Positions 10,636 through 21,576 of a stretch of 64,000 nucleotides of DNA are shown here, piece after piece (position 1 is the first letter of the stretch; each line of letters opens with the position of its first letter). The stretch spans positions 18,318 to 82,317 of the forward strand of contig QCBP01000008.1 of NCBI GenBank assembly GCA_003279055.1. The letters run 5' to 3'. The translations under genes were made by a program, and so were the position numbers. The notes under the pieces were generated by a model. That model saw nothing but the letters and a program-made list of their open reading frames with translations. It ran no database searches and was not told the DNA's origin. This DNA is from Prochlorococcus sp. AG-347-I21. GTDB lineage: Bacteria; Cyanobacteriota; Cyanobacteriia; PCC-6307; Cyanobiaceae.

Positions 10636-11967
10636 TTAATTCTCCTTTGAAAAGTTTCTTCTAACTTGGTGACCTATATCATTTCTAAAGTAAATACCGT
10701 CAAAATTTATTTCTTTTAAATTTTTATATGCTTTTTCAAAAACCAAATCAAAATCTTTATCTTGGCAAACGATACTTAAAACTCTTCCACCTGCAGTGAG
10801 TAATTCCCTATTTTCATTAAAACAAGTACCTGAGTCAAAAATTTGACAATCAGTGGAATCAATCTTCCCTATTTTTATTGGGAAACCAGTTTTATATTCG
10901 TAAGGATAACCTTTTGAGGTGGCTATTACGCATCCACTAACCTTATTAGAAGTATTAATTTTTTCATAACCAGTTAATTTTCCCATTGCGCATTTTTCCA
11001 AAAGGAATACAAAATTCTGATCCATTAAGGGCATTATTGTTTGGCATTCTGGATCACCAAATCTACAGTTATATTCTATAACTTTGGGTCCGGATTTTGT
11101 GATCATTAATCCAAAATAAATTACGCCTTTATAATCAATATTTTTTTGATTTAGTTCATTTATTGTCGGTTCAATTATTTCTTTGATAATTGTCTTAAGG
11201 TAATCTTCTGTCAAAAGTGGAGCGGGAGAATAAGCTCCCATTCCTCCTGTGTTTGGACCTTTATCCTTCTCATTTAGACGTTTGTGATCTTGTGCGCTTG
11301 GAAGTAGTATATATTTTTTCCCATCACAAAGAGCAAAAACTGAAACTTCTGGTCCTTGAATTTTTTCTTCTAGAACTACCACATCTCCAGAGTTTCCAAA
11401 CTTTCCATTGAAGATTAATTCTGCTGCTCTCAAACATTCATTTTTTGAATCGGGAATAAAGACACCTTTTCCTGAAGCTAAACCATCTGCTTTTACTACT
11501 AGAGGATACGAAGATGAATGGATTATTTCTTTGGCTTTTTCCAGAGAATTGACTTTCCAAAATTTAGCAGTCGGTATATTTGCGTCTTGCATAAATTCCT
11601 TTGCCCAAGATTTACTATATTCCAATTTTGCGCCATCTTTACCGGGACCGAATACTTTAAAATCTTTCTCGCGGAGAAAATCGGCTAACCCCTCTGCTAG
11701 AGGTATTTCTGGCCCTATTAAGATTAAATCTATTTTTAATAAATTAAGCTTTTCGACTAAATCATTTCTATTCTTTATGTCAATATTTATTCTTTCACAT
11801 TTATTTATCCTTTCTGATCCGGCATTACCAGGAATCAAATAAACTTTTTTGACAAATTCATTTTTTTGAATAGCCCAGGCCAAAGAATTTTCTCTTCCGC
11901 CATTTCCAATTATTAAAATATTTTCTAATCTACTTAAGCTTTGAGAACTTGTTGAATAAATACTCAT
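10636..11967 (-). CDS. purD: Phosphoribosylamine--glycine ligase
   Basis: ILIIGNGGRENSLAWAI, KADGLASGKGVFIP, NTGGMGAYSPAPLL, EYNCRFGDPECQ. Confidence 0.97.
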   Translation of the reverse strand: MSIYSTSSQSLSRLENILIIGNGGRENSLAWAIQKNEFVKKVYLIPGNAGSERINKCERINIDIKNRNDLVEKLNLLKIDLILIGPEIPLAEGLADFLREKDFKVFGPGKDGAKLEYSKSWAKEFMQDANIPTAKFWKVNSLEKAKEIIHSSSYPLVVKADGLASGKGVFIPDSKNECLRAAELIFNGKFGNSGDVVVLEEKIQGPEVSVFALCDGKKYILLPSAQDHKRLNEKDKGPNTGGMGAYSPAPLLTEDYLKTIIKEIIEPTINELNQKNIDYKGVIYFGLMITKSGPKVIEYNCRFGDPECQTIMPLMDQNFVFLLEKCAMGKLTGYEKINTSNKVSGCVIATSKGYPYEYKTGFPIKIGKIDSTDCQIFDSGTCFNENRELLTAGGRVLSIVCQDKDFDLVFEKAYKNLKEINFDGIYFRNDIGHQVRRNFSKEN

Positions 11968-12101
11968 ATATTTGTTTTTGAAGGTTATGAGGTTTCGTTA
12001 AATAATCAGCTAAAATGAAGTATCCATTTTAAAAAGTTGATCTCTAGTAAATATGTTAATTACAAATCTTAATTTTAGTTATCAAATGGGGTTTTAAGTT
12101 A

Positions 12102-12830
12102 ATGAAAAATAAATATAAGTTAATTTATGAAGGTAAAGCCAAAAAAGTATTTAATCATGATGATTCAGATAAAGTAATAATTGAATTTAAAGATGATGCT
12201 ACAGCCTTTAATGCGTTGAAAAAAGCTAAATTTGAAGGTAAGGGTAAACTGAATTGTCAAATAAGTGCAAGAATTTTCGAACTTCTTATTAAGAATAATA
12301 TTCCTACTCATTTTCTTGAGCTTAAAAATGAAAAAACAATTATTGCAAAAAAAATAAAAGTAATTCCCTTAGAAATTGTTCTTAGAAATAATGCTTATGG
12401 TTCTTTGTGTAAACAAACTACCATCAAACCCGGCACTTTCTTGGCAAAACCATTAATTGATATTTATCTTAAAAATGATGAACTTAATGATCCTTTAATT
12501 ACGAAAGATAGAATTGAACTAATGAAAATAATCAGCTCTGAAGATTTAGATTTAATAATAGATTTGACTTTAAAAATAAATGTCATACTGAAAAGTTTTT
12601 TTAAAAAAATTCAACTAAAACTTGTAGATTTCAAATTGGAATTTGGTTTTGATTCTAAAAACAATATCCTACTAGGGGATGAAATAAGTCCTGATAATTG
12701 CAGATTGTGGGATCTTAATCAGAAAAATGATACAATTGTAAGTCTAGACAAAGATAGATTTAGAAATGATTTAGGTGGTCTAATTGAGGCTTATAGTGAA
12801 ATTAATCGAAGAATAGACAATTTCATTTAA
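12102..12830 (+). CDS. purC: SAICAR synthase
   Basis: LIYEGKAKKVF, FKDDATAFN, LGDEISPDNCRLWD. Confidence 0.96.
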   Translation: MKNKYKLIYEGKAKKVFNHDDSDKVIIEFKDDATAFNALKKAKFEGKGKLNCQISARIFELLIKNNIPTHFLELKNEKTIIAKKIKVIPLEIVLRNNAYGSLCKQTTIKPGTFLAKPLIDIYLKNDELNDPLITKDRIELMKIISSEDLDLIIDLTLKINVILKSFFKKIQLKLVDFKLEFGFDSKNNILLGDEISPDNCRLWDLNQKNDTIVSLDKDRFRNDLGGLIEAYSEINRRIDNFI

Positions 12831-12860
12831 CTCAATCTAATAAATAATTTTTTATTTACC

Positions 12861-15008
12861 TTGATCAACAATTCCATGCAAAAACATTTTTTAAAATTCA
12901 TAAAGGTTTTCACAAATATTGCTTGCTCTCCCTTGATTTTGATATCAAATAATTCAGAATTAGCTGCTAAGTATTTGCCAAATGAAGGTGCGAAATTAAT
13001 TAGAAATTTAGAAATAAAAAATATAAACAATGATTTATTTCAAGGATTAGATGTCAACCCAGAAGAAAATTTATTAATTGCAGAAGACAAGAAAAATACA
13101 AATCAAGAGAGTGTTCTTATTTCCGAAATAATCATTGAGGGTTGGGAAAATCATCCTGAGGGTAGAAAACTTGAACTGGCTGCATATGATTCTATGAACA
13201 TAAAGCCAGGCAGTAGTGTTGATAATCAAATTTTAAAACAAGATCTTAATGCAATATACGCAAGTGGTTGGTTCTCAGGAGTTAAAATAAACTCTCAAGA
13301 TGGGCCATTAGGCGTAAAGCTTATTGTTAGTGTAGTGCCTAATCCAATTTTGAAGAAAGTTGAACTTAAACCAATAAACTCTGTGATTTCTAATGAATAT
13401 GTAGATGATATTTTTAAGAATTATTATGGTACCACTCTTAACCTGAATGAATTTAAAAATAAGATGGAAATTATAAAGAAGAGATATGAAAGTGAGGGTT
13501 ATTCTTTAGCTAGAATTAAAGGACCGGACAGAATTTCAGAAAATGGAATCGTAACGTTAATAGTTTCTGAAGGGGTGATATCTGACATAAAGTTAAGATT
13601 CCCAGGATCTGATGGTGAATCATTTATCGATGGAAAACCCAGAAAAGGAAAAACAAAAGATTGGGTTGTAAAAAGAGAATTAAAAACAAAACCTGGCACG
13701 ATATTTAATAGAAAAATTTTAGAAGCTGATATCAGTAGACTTTATGCCACATCATTATTTGATGATGTAAAAGTTTCTCTTGCTCCTGATAATTCAAAAC
13801 CTGGCCAAGTTATAATTTTTTTAGATCTAAGCGAGCAAAGAACAGGATCATTAACTGGTGGACTTGGTTATAGCAACGGTTCAGGTATATTTGCTTCACT
13901 TGGTTTGCAAGAGACGAATGCATTAGGTAGAGCATGGTCTACTAATCTCAATCTAAATTTTGGAGAATATTCAACAACCTATAATTTTTCTTTATCAGAT
14001 CCATGGATTAAAGGAGATAAATACAAAACCTCATTTAGAACAAATATTTTTCTAAGTAGAGATTATCCTCAAGAATTTAAAAGTGAAAAAAATGGAAGGA
14101 TATATGCTGTAGATGATACAAACTCTTCGAGTTCTGATACTTTTTCGTCAATAATTTTAGAAAACACAGGAGGCGGATTTTCCTTCTCAAGGCCTCTGAA
14201 TGGTGGCGATCCATTTAAAGTCTCTAAATGGAGAATTCTCGCAGGAATGAATTTTAAGAAAGTAAAGATGATCGATGGCGATGGCAACCAAAAACCCTAT
14301 GGTGATACGACACCAACAACAGGCAATATAAGCGATATTATTTGTATTGGATTTACTCCAAGTGATGGTTCATGCCCCGCGGAAAATACATTAGTAAGTG
14401 TTATTGCGAGTACTTCTAGAAATAATTTGAATAATTCCGCTAACCCAACTGCAGGAAATAAATTTAGATTTGCTACTGAACAGTTTATTTCAATGGGGGA
14501 AAACTCTCCAACTTTTAATAGGATGAAAGCCTCATATTCTTTTTTTATACCAACAAAATTAATAAATTTAACCAAATCATGTCGTTTAAATAATTCTGAT
14601 ACTGAAGATTGTCCTCAGGCTATTGGTTTTCAAATAAATGCAGGAACTATTCTTGGAGAATTGCCTCCTTACGAAGCATTTTGTATGGGAGGAACATCAT
14701 CTGTTAGAGGTTGGGGAACTTGTGATTTAGCTGTTAGTAAAAGTTTTGTTGAGGGGACAGTAGAATATAGATTTCCAGTTTGGAAAATGATATCTGGAGC
14801 TTTATTCGTTGATGCGGGAAGTGATTTAGGAACTCAAAAAGATGTTCCTGGGAAGCCAGGTAAACTATTACAAAAATCAGGCTCAGGTTATTCTCTTGGC
14901 GGGGGAGTTGGAGTGAAAACTCCAATTGGTCCACTAAGATTAGATGTTGCTAGCAAAGACTTAAGTGGAGATTGGAGATATACACTTGGAGTGGGATGGA
15001 AGTTTTAA
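12861..15008 (+). CDS. bamA: Omp85/BamA family outer-membrane assembly factor
   Basis: POTRA repeats and bacterial surface antigen domain (GGTSSVRGWG, AGSDLGTQ, GSGYSLGGGVGVKTPIGPLRLDVA). Confidence 0.92.
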   Translation: MINNSMQKHFLKFIKVFTNIACSPLILISNNSELAAKYLPNEGAKLIRNLEIKNINNDLFQGLDVNPEENLLIAEDKKNTNQESVLISEIIIEGWENHPEGRKLELAAYDSMNIKPGSSVDNQILKQDLNAIYASGWFSGVKINSQDGPLGVKLIVSVVPNPILKKVELKPINSVISNEYVDDIFKNYYGTTLNLNEFKNKMEIIKKRYESEGYSLARIKGPDRISENGIVTLIVSEGVISDIKLRFPGSDGESFIDGKPRKGKTKDWVVKRELKTKPGTIFNRKILEADISRLYATSLFDDVKVSLAPDNSKPGQVIIFLDLSEQRTGSLTGGLGYSNGSGIFASLGLQETNALGRAWSTNLNLNFGEYSTTYNFSLSDPWIKGDKYKTSFRTNIFLSRDYPQEFKSEKNGRIYAVDDTNSSSSDTFSSIILENTGGGFSFSRPLNGGDPFKVSKWRILAGMNFKKVKMIDGDGNQKPYGDTTPTTGNISDIICIGFTPSDGSCPAENTLVSVIASTSRNNLNNSANPTAGNKFRFATEQFISMGENSPTFNRMKASYSFFIPTKLINLTKSCRLNNSDTEDCPQAIGFQINAGTILGELPPYEAFCMGGTSSVRGWGTCDLAVSKSFVEGTVEYRFPVWKMISGALFVDAGSDLGTQKDVPGKPGKLLQKSGSGYSLGGGVGVKTPIGPLRLDVASKDLSGDWRYTLGVGWKF

Positions 15009-15845
15009 GTGTTTTCTTGGCCTACTAGTTATGATTCTTGCTATACCTTAGCTGGTGTTATCTCCAGAGAAGGTGTAGGGTTACATAGTGGAGAAAAGAC
15101 AAAAGTCACAATATCTTCTTACGAAAAAGAAGGATATTATGTTTCATTTAGAGATAAACCAAAAGAGATTTTTAAGTTAACACAAGATTTAATTGGAAGT
15201 ACGATGCTTTGTACTGCAGTTAAATTAGGTGGTAGAAATTTGTATACTATTGAACATTTGTTATCTTCGTTGGCTGGGTGTGGGTTAAGTTACATACATA
15301 TTGAAGTTGATGGGAAAGAGATTCCTCTTTTAGATGGATCGGCAATACAGTGGGTTAGAGCTTTTGAAGAAGTAGGTATAAAAAAGGCACCTAAACCAGA
15401 TAATTTTTTTCGAGAAATTAATAAATCAATAATCTTAAATAAAGAAGGCTCAGTTATTGCGGCGACACCCTCTGAAAAAACTACAATTATTTCTACTATA
15501 AGTTTTTCTTATAAAGCTATTGGAAATCAAACTTTTGTGATTGATTTGAATCCAAAAAGTTTCGTTGAAATGATTGCTCCTGCAAGAACATTTGGTTTTA
15601 AAGATCAGTTTCAGGAATTAAGTGAACTTGGTTTAATAAAAGGAGGAAGTTTGGAAAATGCTCTTGTTTGTGATGGTGATGAATGGGTTAATCCACCATT
15701 AAGATTTGATAATGAACCAATAAGACATAAAATTTTAGACCTAATTGGGGACTTGGCTTTGGTAGGGTTACCTAAGGCCCAAATTTTAGTTTATAAGGGA
15801 TCACATTCTTTAAATGCTTTATTGGCCTCATCGCTAAAAAATTAA
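15009..15845 (+). CDS. lpxC: UDP-3-O-acyl-N-acetylglucosamine deacetylase
   Basis: [40 protein letters not shown]; start GTG directly after bamA stop. Confidence 0.95.
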   Translation: MFSWPTSYDSCYTLAGVISREGVGLHSGEKTKVTISSYEKEGYYVSFRDKPKEIFKLTQDLIGSTMLCTAVKLGGRNLYTIEHLLSSLAGCGLSYIHIEVDGKEIPLLDGSAIQWVRAFEEVGIKKAPKPDNFFREINKSIILNKEGSVIAATPSEKTTIISTISFSYKAIGNQTFVIDLNPKSFVEMIAPARTFGFKDQFQELSELGLIKGGSLENALVCDGDEWVNPPLRFDNEPIRHKILDLIGDLALVGLPKAQILVYKGSHSLNALLASSLKN

Positions 15846-15862
15846 CTTTATCTAAAATTATT

Positions 15863-16321
15863 TTGGAAAAAAAATCATCCAGTGAAAATAATCAACTTTC
15901 ATCTGAGAGCATACTAGGTTTATTGCCGCACAGATATCCTTTTGCCCTTGTGGATAAAGTTATAGAAAATATTCCTGGAGAGCGCGCTGTTGCAGTTAAA
16001 AATGTGACAATAAATGAGCCTCAATTTCAAGGACATTTTCCTGACAGACCATTAATGCCTGGAGTTCTTATTGTTGAATCAATGGCTCAAGTTGGTGGAA
16101 TAATTGTAACGCAAATGCCCAATCTTCCTAAAGGACTTTTCGTTTTTGCCGGAATTAATAATGTCAAATTCAGAAAACCTGTTGTACCTGGAGATCAATT
16201 AATAATTTCTTGTGAGTTATTGAGCATTAAAAGACAGAGATTTGGCAAGGTTAAAGGTGAGGCACACGTTGATGGGAAGTTGGTTTGTGCTGGAGAATTA
16301 ATGTTTTCATTGGTTGATTAG
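15863..16321 (+). CDS. fabZ: 3-hydroxyacyl-ACP dehydratase FabZ
   Basis: [37 protein letters not shown]. Confidence 0.96.
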   Translation: MEKKSSSENNQLSSESILGLLPHRYPFALVDKVIENIPGERAVAVKNVTINEPQFQGHFPDRPLMPGVLIVESMAQVGGIIVTQMPNLPKGLFVFAGINNVKFRKPVVPGDQLIISCELLSIKRQRFGKVKGEAHVDGKLVCAGELMFSLVD

Positions 16322-16325
16322 AGCT

Positions 16326-17168
16326 ATGGAAAATAAAAATACTCAATTAAAGGTAAGCTCAAATAGTGTAAAAGTGCACCCAAATGCTTTTGTTGATCCT
16401 AGTGCCGAATTAAGTGATGGAGTTATTATTTCTCAGGGAGCTATTGTTGGACCTGATGTGACTATTGGACAAGGGACTGAAATAGGTCCGAATTCAATTA
16501 TTACTGGAAAAACTAAAATTGGAAGAAATAATAAAATTTTTCCAAATGTTTTTATAGGTTTTGATCCTCAAGATCTTAAATATAAGGGAGCTCCTACTGA
16601 AGTGATAATTGGAGATAATAATACTTTTAGAGAATGTGTAACGGTTAATAAGGCTACTGATGAAGGAGAAAAAACTACTATTGGAAATAATAATTTGTTA
16701 ATGGCTTATACTCATATAGGCCATAATTGTGAACTTGGCGATAGGATAATTATATCAAATAGTGTTCAAGTTGCTGGCCATGTAAAGGTTGAAGATAGAG
16801 CTATTATTGGTGGTTGTTTAGGTATTCATCAATTTGTGCATATTGGATATTTAGCGATGATAGGAGGAATGACAAGAGTTGATAGAGATGTCCCTCCTTT
16901 TTGTTTGGCCGAAGGACATCCAGGAAGATTGAGAGGTCTAAATAGGATTGGAATAAAAAGAAGTGGTTTGATGGGAAATAAGGATTTCGATTTAAAAATT
17001 TTGCAGAATACCTGGAATTTACTTTTTAAGTCTGAAAATGTGATTTTTGATGCATTGGAAATAGCAAAAAAAGGTCAATTAGATCTATCTTCAACAAAAT
17101 TATGTGATTTTTTGAAAGAATCAATAGCTAAGGAAAGACGAGGACCAATGCCCATAGTGAATTTATGA
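16326..17168 (+). CDS. lpxA: UDP-N-acetylglucosamine acyltransferase
   Basis: Left-handed beta-helix hexapeptide repeats, HIGHNCELGD; ATG at 16326 preferred over the TTG at 16314. Confidence 0.95.
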   Translation: MENKNTQLKVSSNSVKVHPNAFVDPSAELSDGVIISQGAIVGPDVTIGQGTEIGPNSIITGKTKIGRNNKIFPNVFIGFDPQDLKYKGAPTEVIIGDNNTFRECVTVNKATDEGEKTTIGNNNLLMAYTHIGHNCELGDRIIISNSVQVAGHVKVEDRAIIGGCLGIHQFVHIGYLAMIGGMTRVDRDVPPFCLAEGHPGRLRGLNRIGIKRSGLMGNKDFDLKILQNTWNLLFKSENVIFDALEIAKKGQLDLSSTKLCDFLKESIAKERRGPMPIVNL

Positions 17169-18343
17169 ATAAGAAGATATTTATTAGTACCGGAGAAGTA
17201 TCTGGAGATTTGCACGGAAGTTTATTGTCAAGAGCATTATTAGATGAAGCTAAAAAAAAATCTATCAATTTAGAAATTTGCGGATTAGGTGGGGAAAGAA
17301 TGAAAAAAGAAGGTGTAAAAATTCTTCAAGATACCACATCCATAAGCGCAATTGGAATTTGGGAGGCTTTACCTCTTATTATTCCAACAATAAGAATTCA
17401 GCAAAGATTTTATAAATTATTAAAAAAATATCCTCCTGATTGCTTAATATTGATTGACTATATGGGTCCTAATATAAAAATTGGAATTAAATTAAAAAGG
17501 GCGAAGATTAAAATTCCAATTTTTTATTATATTGCACCTCAAGAGTGGGCTTGGAGGGTTGGAAATAATACTACGACAAATTTAATAAATTTTTCCGATA
17601 AAATTTTCGCGATTTTTAAGAAAGAAGCAGCTTTTTATAAAAAGAGGGGCGGAAATGTTTCCTGGGTAGGACATCCAATGATTGATTTAACAAAAAAACT
17701 TCCTCTAAAGAAAGATGCCCGAATGATTCTGAACCTTCGCCCAGATCAAAACATCCTACTTTTGATGCCCGCATCAAGACCTCAAGAATTACGATACTTA
17801 TTACCTACTTTTATGAGAACGGCTAAAAAATTACAACAAAAATATCCAAGATTGGTTGTCTATATTCCTTCCTGTAGGCATTCATTTGATGAAATATTCA
17901 AAAAAGCCTTTAGAAAATATCAAGTGAAAGGACATTTGATTTCTCAAAAAGATAGTGCACAATTAAAGCCTTATATTTATTCGCTCACTAAAATTGCTCT
18001 TTGTAAATCTGGGACAGTTAATATGGAGTTAGCTTTATATGGGATACCACAAATTGTTGGTTATAGAGTAAGTAGGGTTACCGCTTTTATTGCAAAAAAA
18101 ATTCTCAATTTCAAAGTAAGATTTATATCTCCTGTTAATTTATTACTTAATAAATTAATAATCCCTGAATTTGTACAAAAAGACTTTGACGAAAAGAAGT
18201 TATTCTACAAATCTTGTAGGATTCTTGAAGGGAAATTAGAAAAAATAAAAATTAAAAAAGGTTATGCTTGTTTAAAAAAAGAATTAGGAGAAGATGGCGT
18301 AGTTCAAAGAGCTGCTGAAGAGATTATTAATTCTATTATTTGA
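17165..18343 (+). CDS. lpxB: Lipid-A-disaccharide synthase
   Basis: STGEVSGDLHGSLL, APQEWAWR, SGTVNMELALYGIPQIVGYR; overlaps lpxA by 4 nt. Confidence 0.94.
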   Translation: MNKKIFISTGEVSGDLHGSLLSRALLDEAKKKSINLEICGLGGERMKKEGVKILQDTTSISAIGIWEALPLIIPTIRIQQRFYKLLKKYPPDCLILIDYMGPNIKIGIKLKRAKIKIPIFYYIAPQEWAWRVGNNTTTNLINFSDKIFAIFKKEAAFYKKRGGNVSWVGHPMIDLTKKLPLKKDARMILNLRPDQNILLLMPASRPQELRYLLPTFMRTAKKLQQKYPRLVVYIPSCRHSFDEIFKKAFRKYQVKGHLISQKDSAQLKPYIYSLTKIALCKSGTVNMELALYGIPQIVGYRVSRVTAFIAKKILNFKVRFISPVNLLLNKLIIPEFVQKDFDEKKLFYKSCRILEGKLEKIKIKKGYACLKKELGEDGVVQRAAEEIINSII

Positions 18344-18359
18344 ACTTTATAATAAAAAA

Positions 18360-18962
18360 ATGAAATATTTCTTACCTCTAATAATTGCTTTTTCAATATT
18401 TATTAACCCTGTAAACGCTTTTGCAGAGGAATTGATTCTTGGAGGAGGTTGTTTTTGGTGTTTAGAACATGATTTAGAGTCATTAAAGGGGATAAATTTT
18501 GTACAAAGTGGCTATTCAGGTGGAGATTTACAAAATCCTACATACGAAAATCATGAAGGACATCAGGAAGTGGTTTTGGTGAACTATGATTCCAAATTGG
18601 TAACTTTGCCCGAGATACTTAGGCTCTATTTCAGAAATATTGATCCTCTGGACGGCAAAGGTCAATTTTGTGATCGTGGAGATTCTTATAGGCCAGTGAT
18701 TTTTTTCAATGATGCAACTGAGGAAAGTGATGCGATAAATGCAACTGTTTCTGCCTCTAATGAATTGAAAGTACCATTAGAAAAAATATCTGTAGAACTA
18801 AAATCAAAAGGCCAATTTTGGATGGCTGAAGAATATCATCAGGATTTTGCTGAGAGAAATGAATTAAAATATAAATTCTATAGATTCTCATGTGGGAGAG
18901 ATCAGAGGTTGGATCAATTATGGGGAGATAACGCTAGATCAACAAATATTTGGAATGAATGA
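18360..18962 (+). CDS. msrA: Peptide methionine sulfoxide reductase MsrA
   Basis: LGGGCFWCLEHDLESLKGINFVQSGYSGG catalytic motif and EEYHQDFAERN; predicted signal peptide. Confidence 0.93.
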   Translation: MKYFLPLIIAFSIFINPVNAFAEELILGGGCFWCLEHDLESLKGINFVQSGYSGGDLQNPTYENHEGHQEVVLVNYDSKLVTLPEILRLYFRNIDPLDGKGQFCDRGDSYRPVIFFNDATEESDAINATVSASNELKVPLEKISVELKSKGQFWMAEEYHQDFAERNELKYKFYRFSCGRDQRLDQLWGDNARSTNIWNE

Positions 18963-18973
18963 TTTAAATGAAG

Positions 18974-20446
18974 TTATTTATTTTTAATCCATTGAACAAG
19001 AGTTTTAACTCCAAAACCTGTTGCGCCTGATGGGTTAATTCCCTTACTCTTGTCAGTCCAACAAGTTCCAGCAATATCAATATGAGCCCATTTAATCTCT
19101 TTATCAAAAAATTCTTCTAAAAACAAAGCAGCAGTTATTGATCCACCTGCTCTAGGACCTGTATTTTTCATGTCAGCTATATGAGACTTTAAACCTTCTT
19201 TGTAAGATTTTTGTAAAGGCATTTGCCATAATTCTTCTCCAGACTTGGCTGATGCAGCTTTTAGGTCATCTGCAAGATCGTCATTATTGCTCCAGAATCC
19301 AGCTACATCATTCCCTAATGCAACAACAATAGCTCCTGTTAAAGTTGCGAGATCTATTATTGAATCAGGTTTTAAATTTGATGCATAAGTTAAAGCATCA
19401 GCTAATGTGAGTCTACCCTCTGCATCAGTGTTATTTATTTCAATTGTCTTACCATTAGATGCTTTAACTACATCTCCTGGATGTACTGCAGATCCATTTA
19501 TCATGTTTTCGCAAGATGCCACAATAAAATGAATTTCTAATCCCTTGGGTTTTATTGCGCCAAGTGCTTTTGCTGCTCCTAAAACTGCAGCGCTTCCGCC
19601 CATATCATATTTCATCATTTCAATTTGAGATGCTCCGACTTTCAGATTGTATCCTCCAGAATCAAAGGTCAAACCCTTCCCAACAAGCGCAATCTTTTCT
19701 TTTATAGGACCCTCTGACTTTAAAGTAAGATGTATAAATTTTGGATCTAGATCAGAACCTTTTGCTACAGCTAAATATGCACCCATTCCTAAATCTTCAC
19801 AATCTTTTGCCTCTAAAATTTTTACTTCCAAACCATGATCTTTAGCTATTTGAGAAGCTTGTATAGACATTTCCTGAGGCGTAAGACTATTTGGAGGGGC
19901 GGCCACAAGTTTTCTAGCTAGTTCTACACCTTCACAAATTTGAGCTGTCTCTTCAAAGCTAATATTCTCAAATTTTTTTAAATTCAAAAACTCTATTTCT
20001 TTAAGAACTTTCTTTTCATCTTTTTTCTTATTGAATCTATTGTCCTTATAGGCAGATAATCTGGCTGACTCTGCTAATTGATTTATTTCTAGTTGTGGAT
20101 CTATAAATTCCCAAGGTAGCAAGATGCTGATTTTTTCATTTTTATCAACAGTTTTCCTAACTAGATTTCCTATAGAGTTTTCTATATCACTTTTATTTAG
20201 GTCTTTTGTTTTACCAAGACCAACTATGGTTAAAGTTTCTAATTTTTGATCAAAAAAATCAAAGCTTAAAGTTTTTCCTTTTTCTCCTTTAAATTTTTTT
20301 TGAGTAACTTTTTTTAGTAATAATTTTGGGTCAATAACAAATTTTATGTTTTCAAGTTGACTTGCAATTTCTTCCTCTAAAACTCCAAAAATTAATGAAG
20401 TACCTTGCCAGTTATCTAGATTTTTTTGGAATGTGGAAAATTGCAT
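18974..20446 (-). CDS. pepA: Leucyl aminopeptidase (M17)
   Basis: [38 protein letters not shown]. Confidence 0.95.
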   Translation of the reverse strand: MQFSTFQKNLDNWQGTSLIFGVLEEEIASQLENIKFVIDPKLLLKKVTQKKFKGEKGKTLSFDFFDQKLETLTIVGLGKTKDLNKSDIENSIGNLVRKTVDKNEKISILLPWEFIDPQLEINQLAESARLSAYKDNRFNKKKDEKKVLKEIEFLNLKKFENISFEETAQICEGVELARKLVAAPPNSLTPQEMSIQASQIAKDHGLEVKILEAKDCEDLGMGAYLAVAKGSDLDPKFIHLTLKSEGPIKEKIALVGKGLTFDSGGYNLKVGASQIEMMKYDMGGSAAVLGAAKALGAIKPKGLEIHFIVASCENMINGSAVHPGDVVKASNGKTIEINNTDAEGRLTLADALTYASNLKPDSIIDLATLTGAIVVALGNDVAGFWSNNDDLADDLKAASAKSGEELWQMPLQKSYKEGLKSHIADMKNTGPRAGGSITAALFLEEFFDKEIKWAHIDIAGTCWTDKSKGINPSGATGFGVKTLVQWIKNK

Positions 20447-20470
20447 TTGTTAAATTGATTTAATTAACTT

Positions 20471-21082
20471 TTAGTTGTTTGTGAAAGTAGTTGCCCACCT
20501 ATCTCGGGTTTCTTTATTAAAAGGTGGTAACCATAAATATATCAGTTGCTGTTCTAATTTACGTCTTAATTTTACTTCTTTAGGTACATCTAATAAGAAA
20601 CGAATATCTTGGTGACTTGAGATTTTGTTATGAGCTAGAGCTTCTTTATAGTTCATGAGGTAATTTTTACAGTCATGTTCTCCCTTCCATCTTTTATTTG
20701 CTGAATTTGTTTCTCCTATATAAAGGATTATTTGAGAATTTTCTATCGAGTCAATTACAAAATACATTGCTGGACCATTATGTATATATTGGTTGGTTCT
20801 CCAAAAGTTCAATGATAATGGATGCAAGGAAAACGGATCAATTTTTATTTCATTGGAAATTGTATTTATAGGAAGACTTGTTTGGTGCAAAGTTTTATTG
20901 TGAGTATCTTTTAAAATTTTGAATTGGTGATTATATATTCTATTTCTCCATTCAGTTAGGATTTCGCCATTGATTTTTAGATTATTTGAGTGTTGAAAAT
21001 TAATTGATGTATTTACATTTGAACCAAATAATTCAAATTGTCTATTTTGGTTTGAAATATTATTTACGTTAAATTTTTCCAA
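20471..21082 (-). CDS. Stand-alone GIY-YIG-like nuclease domain protein
   Basis: MYFVIDSIENSQIILYIGETNSANKRWKGEHDC and distal LEQQLIYLWLPPFNKET match the GIY-YIG layout (YIG...R..H...E...PPFN). Confidence 0.65.
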   Translation of the reverse strand: MEKFNVNNISNQNRQFELFGSNVNTSINFQHSNNLKINGEILTEWRNRIYNHQFKILKDTHNKTLHQTSLPINTISNEIKIDPFSLHPLSLNFWRTNQYIHNGPAMYFVIDSIENSQIILYIGETNSANKRWKGEHDCKNYLMNYKEALAHNKISSHQDIRFLLDVPKEVKLRRKLEQQLIYLWLPPFNKETRDRWATTFTNN

Positions 21083-21212
21083 TATTTATGAAACATCTTT
21101 ACTAAATTTAATTCTGAAAAAATATAAATCAAAGAATTATTTATAAACTAAAATTTATTAATGTTCTAATCAATTTAAAAGATTCTTGTTATCTTGTAAT
21201 TGAGCCTTAATC

Positions 21213-21557
21213 TTGCGAAGTAAAAAAATAGAAATGGGATTTTTTGAGTCAGACATCGTTCAAGAAGAAGCTAAAAAGCTTTTTACAGATTACCAAGAAC
21301 TTATGAAACTTGGTTCTGATTATGGAAAATTTGATAGAGAAGGGAAAAAAATGTTTATTAAAAAAATGGAATCACTTATGGATCGTTACAAGGTTTTTAT
21401 GAAGAGATTTGAATTATCTGAAGATTTTCAAGCAAAAATGACAGTAGAACAATTAAAGACACAGTTAAGTCAATTTGGGATTACTCCTGATCAAATGTTC
21501 GATCAAATGAATAAAACCTTAATAAGAATGAAGGATGAACTTGATAAAACTTCTTAA
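21213..21557 (+). CDS. DUF1825 family protein
   Basis: MGFFESDIVQEEAKKLFTDYQELMKLGSDYGKFDREGKKMFIKKMESLMDRYKVFMKRFELSEDF; recognised as the cyanobacterial DUF1825 type. Likely ATG at 21234. Confidence 0.8.
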   Translation: MRSKKIEMGFFESDIVQEEAKKLFTDYQELMKLGSDYGKFDREGKKMFIKKMESLMDRYKVFMKRFELSEDFQAKMTVEQLKTQLSQFGITPDQMFDQMNKTLIRMKDELDKTS

Positions 21558-21576
21558 ATTTAACTGTTAAAGCTTC

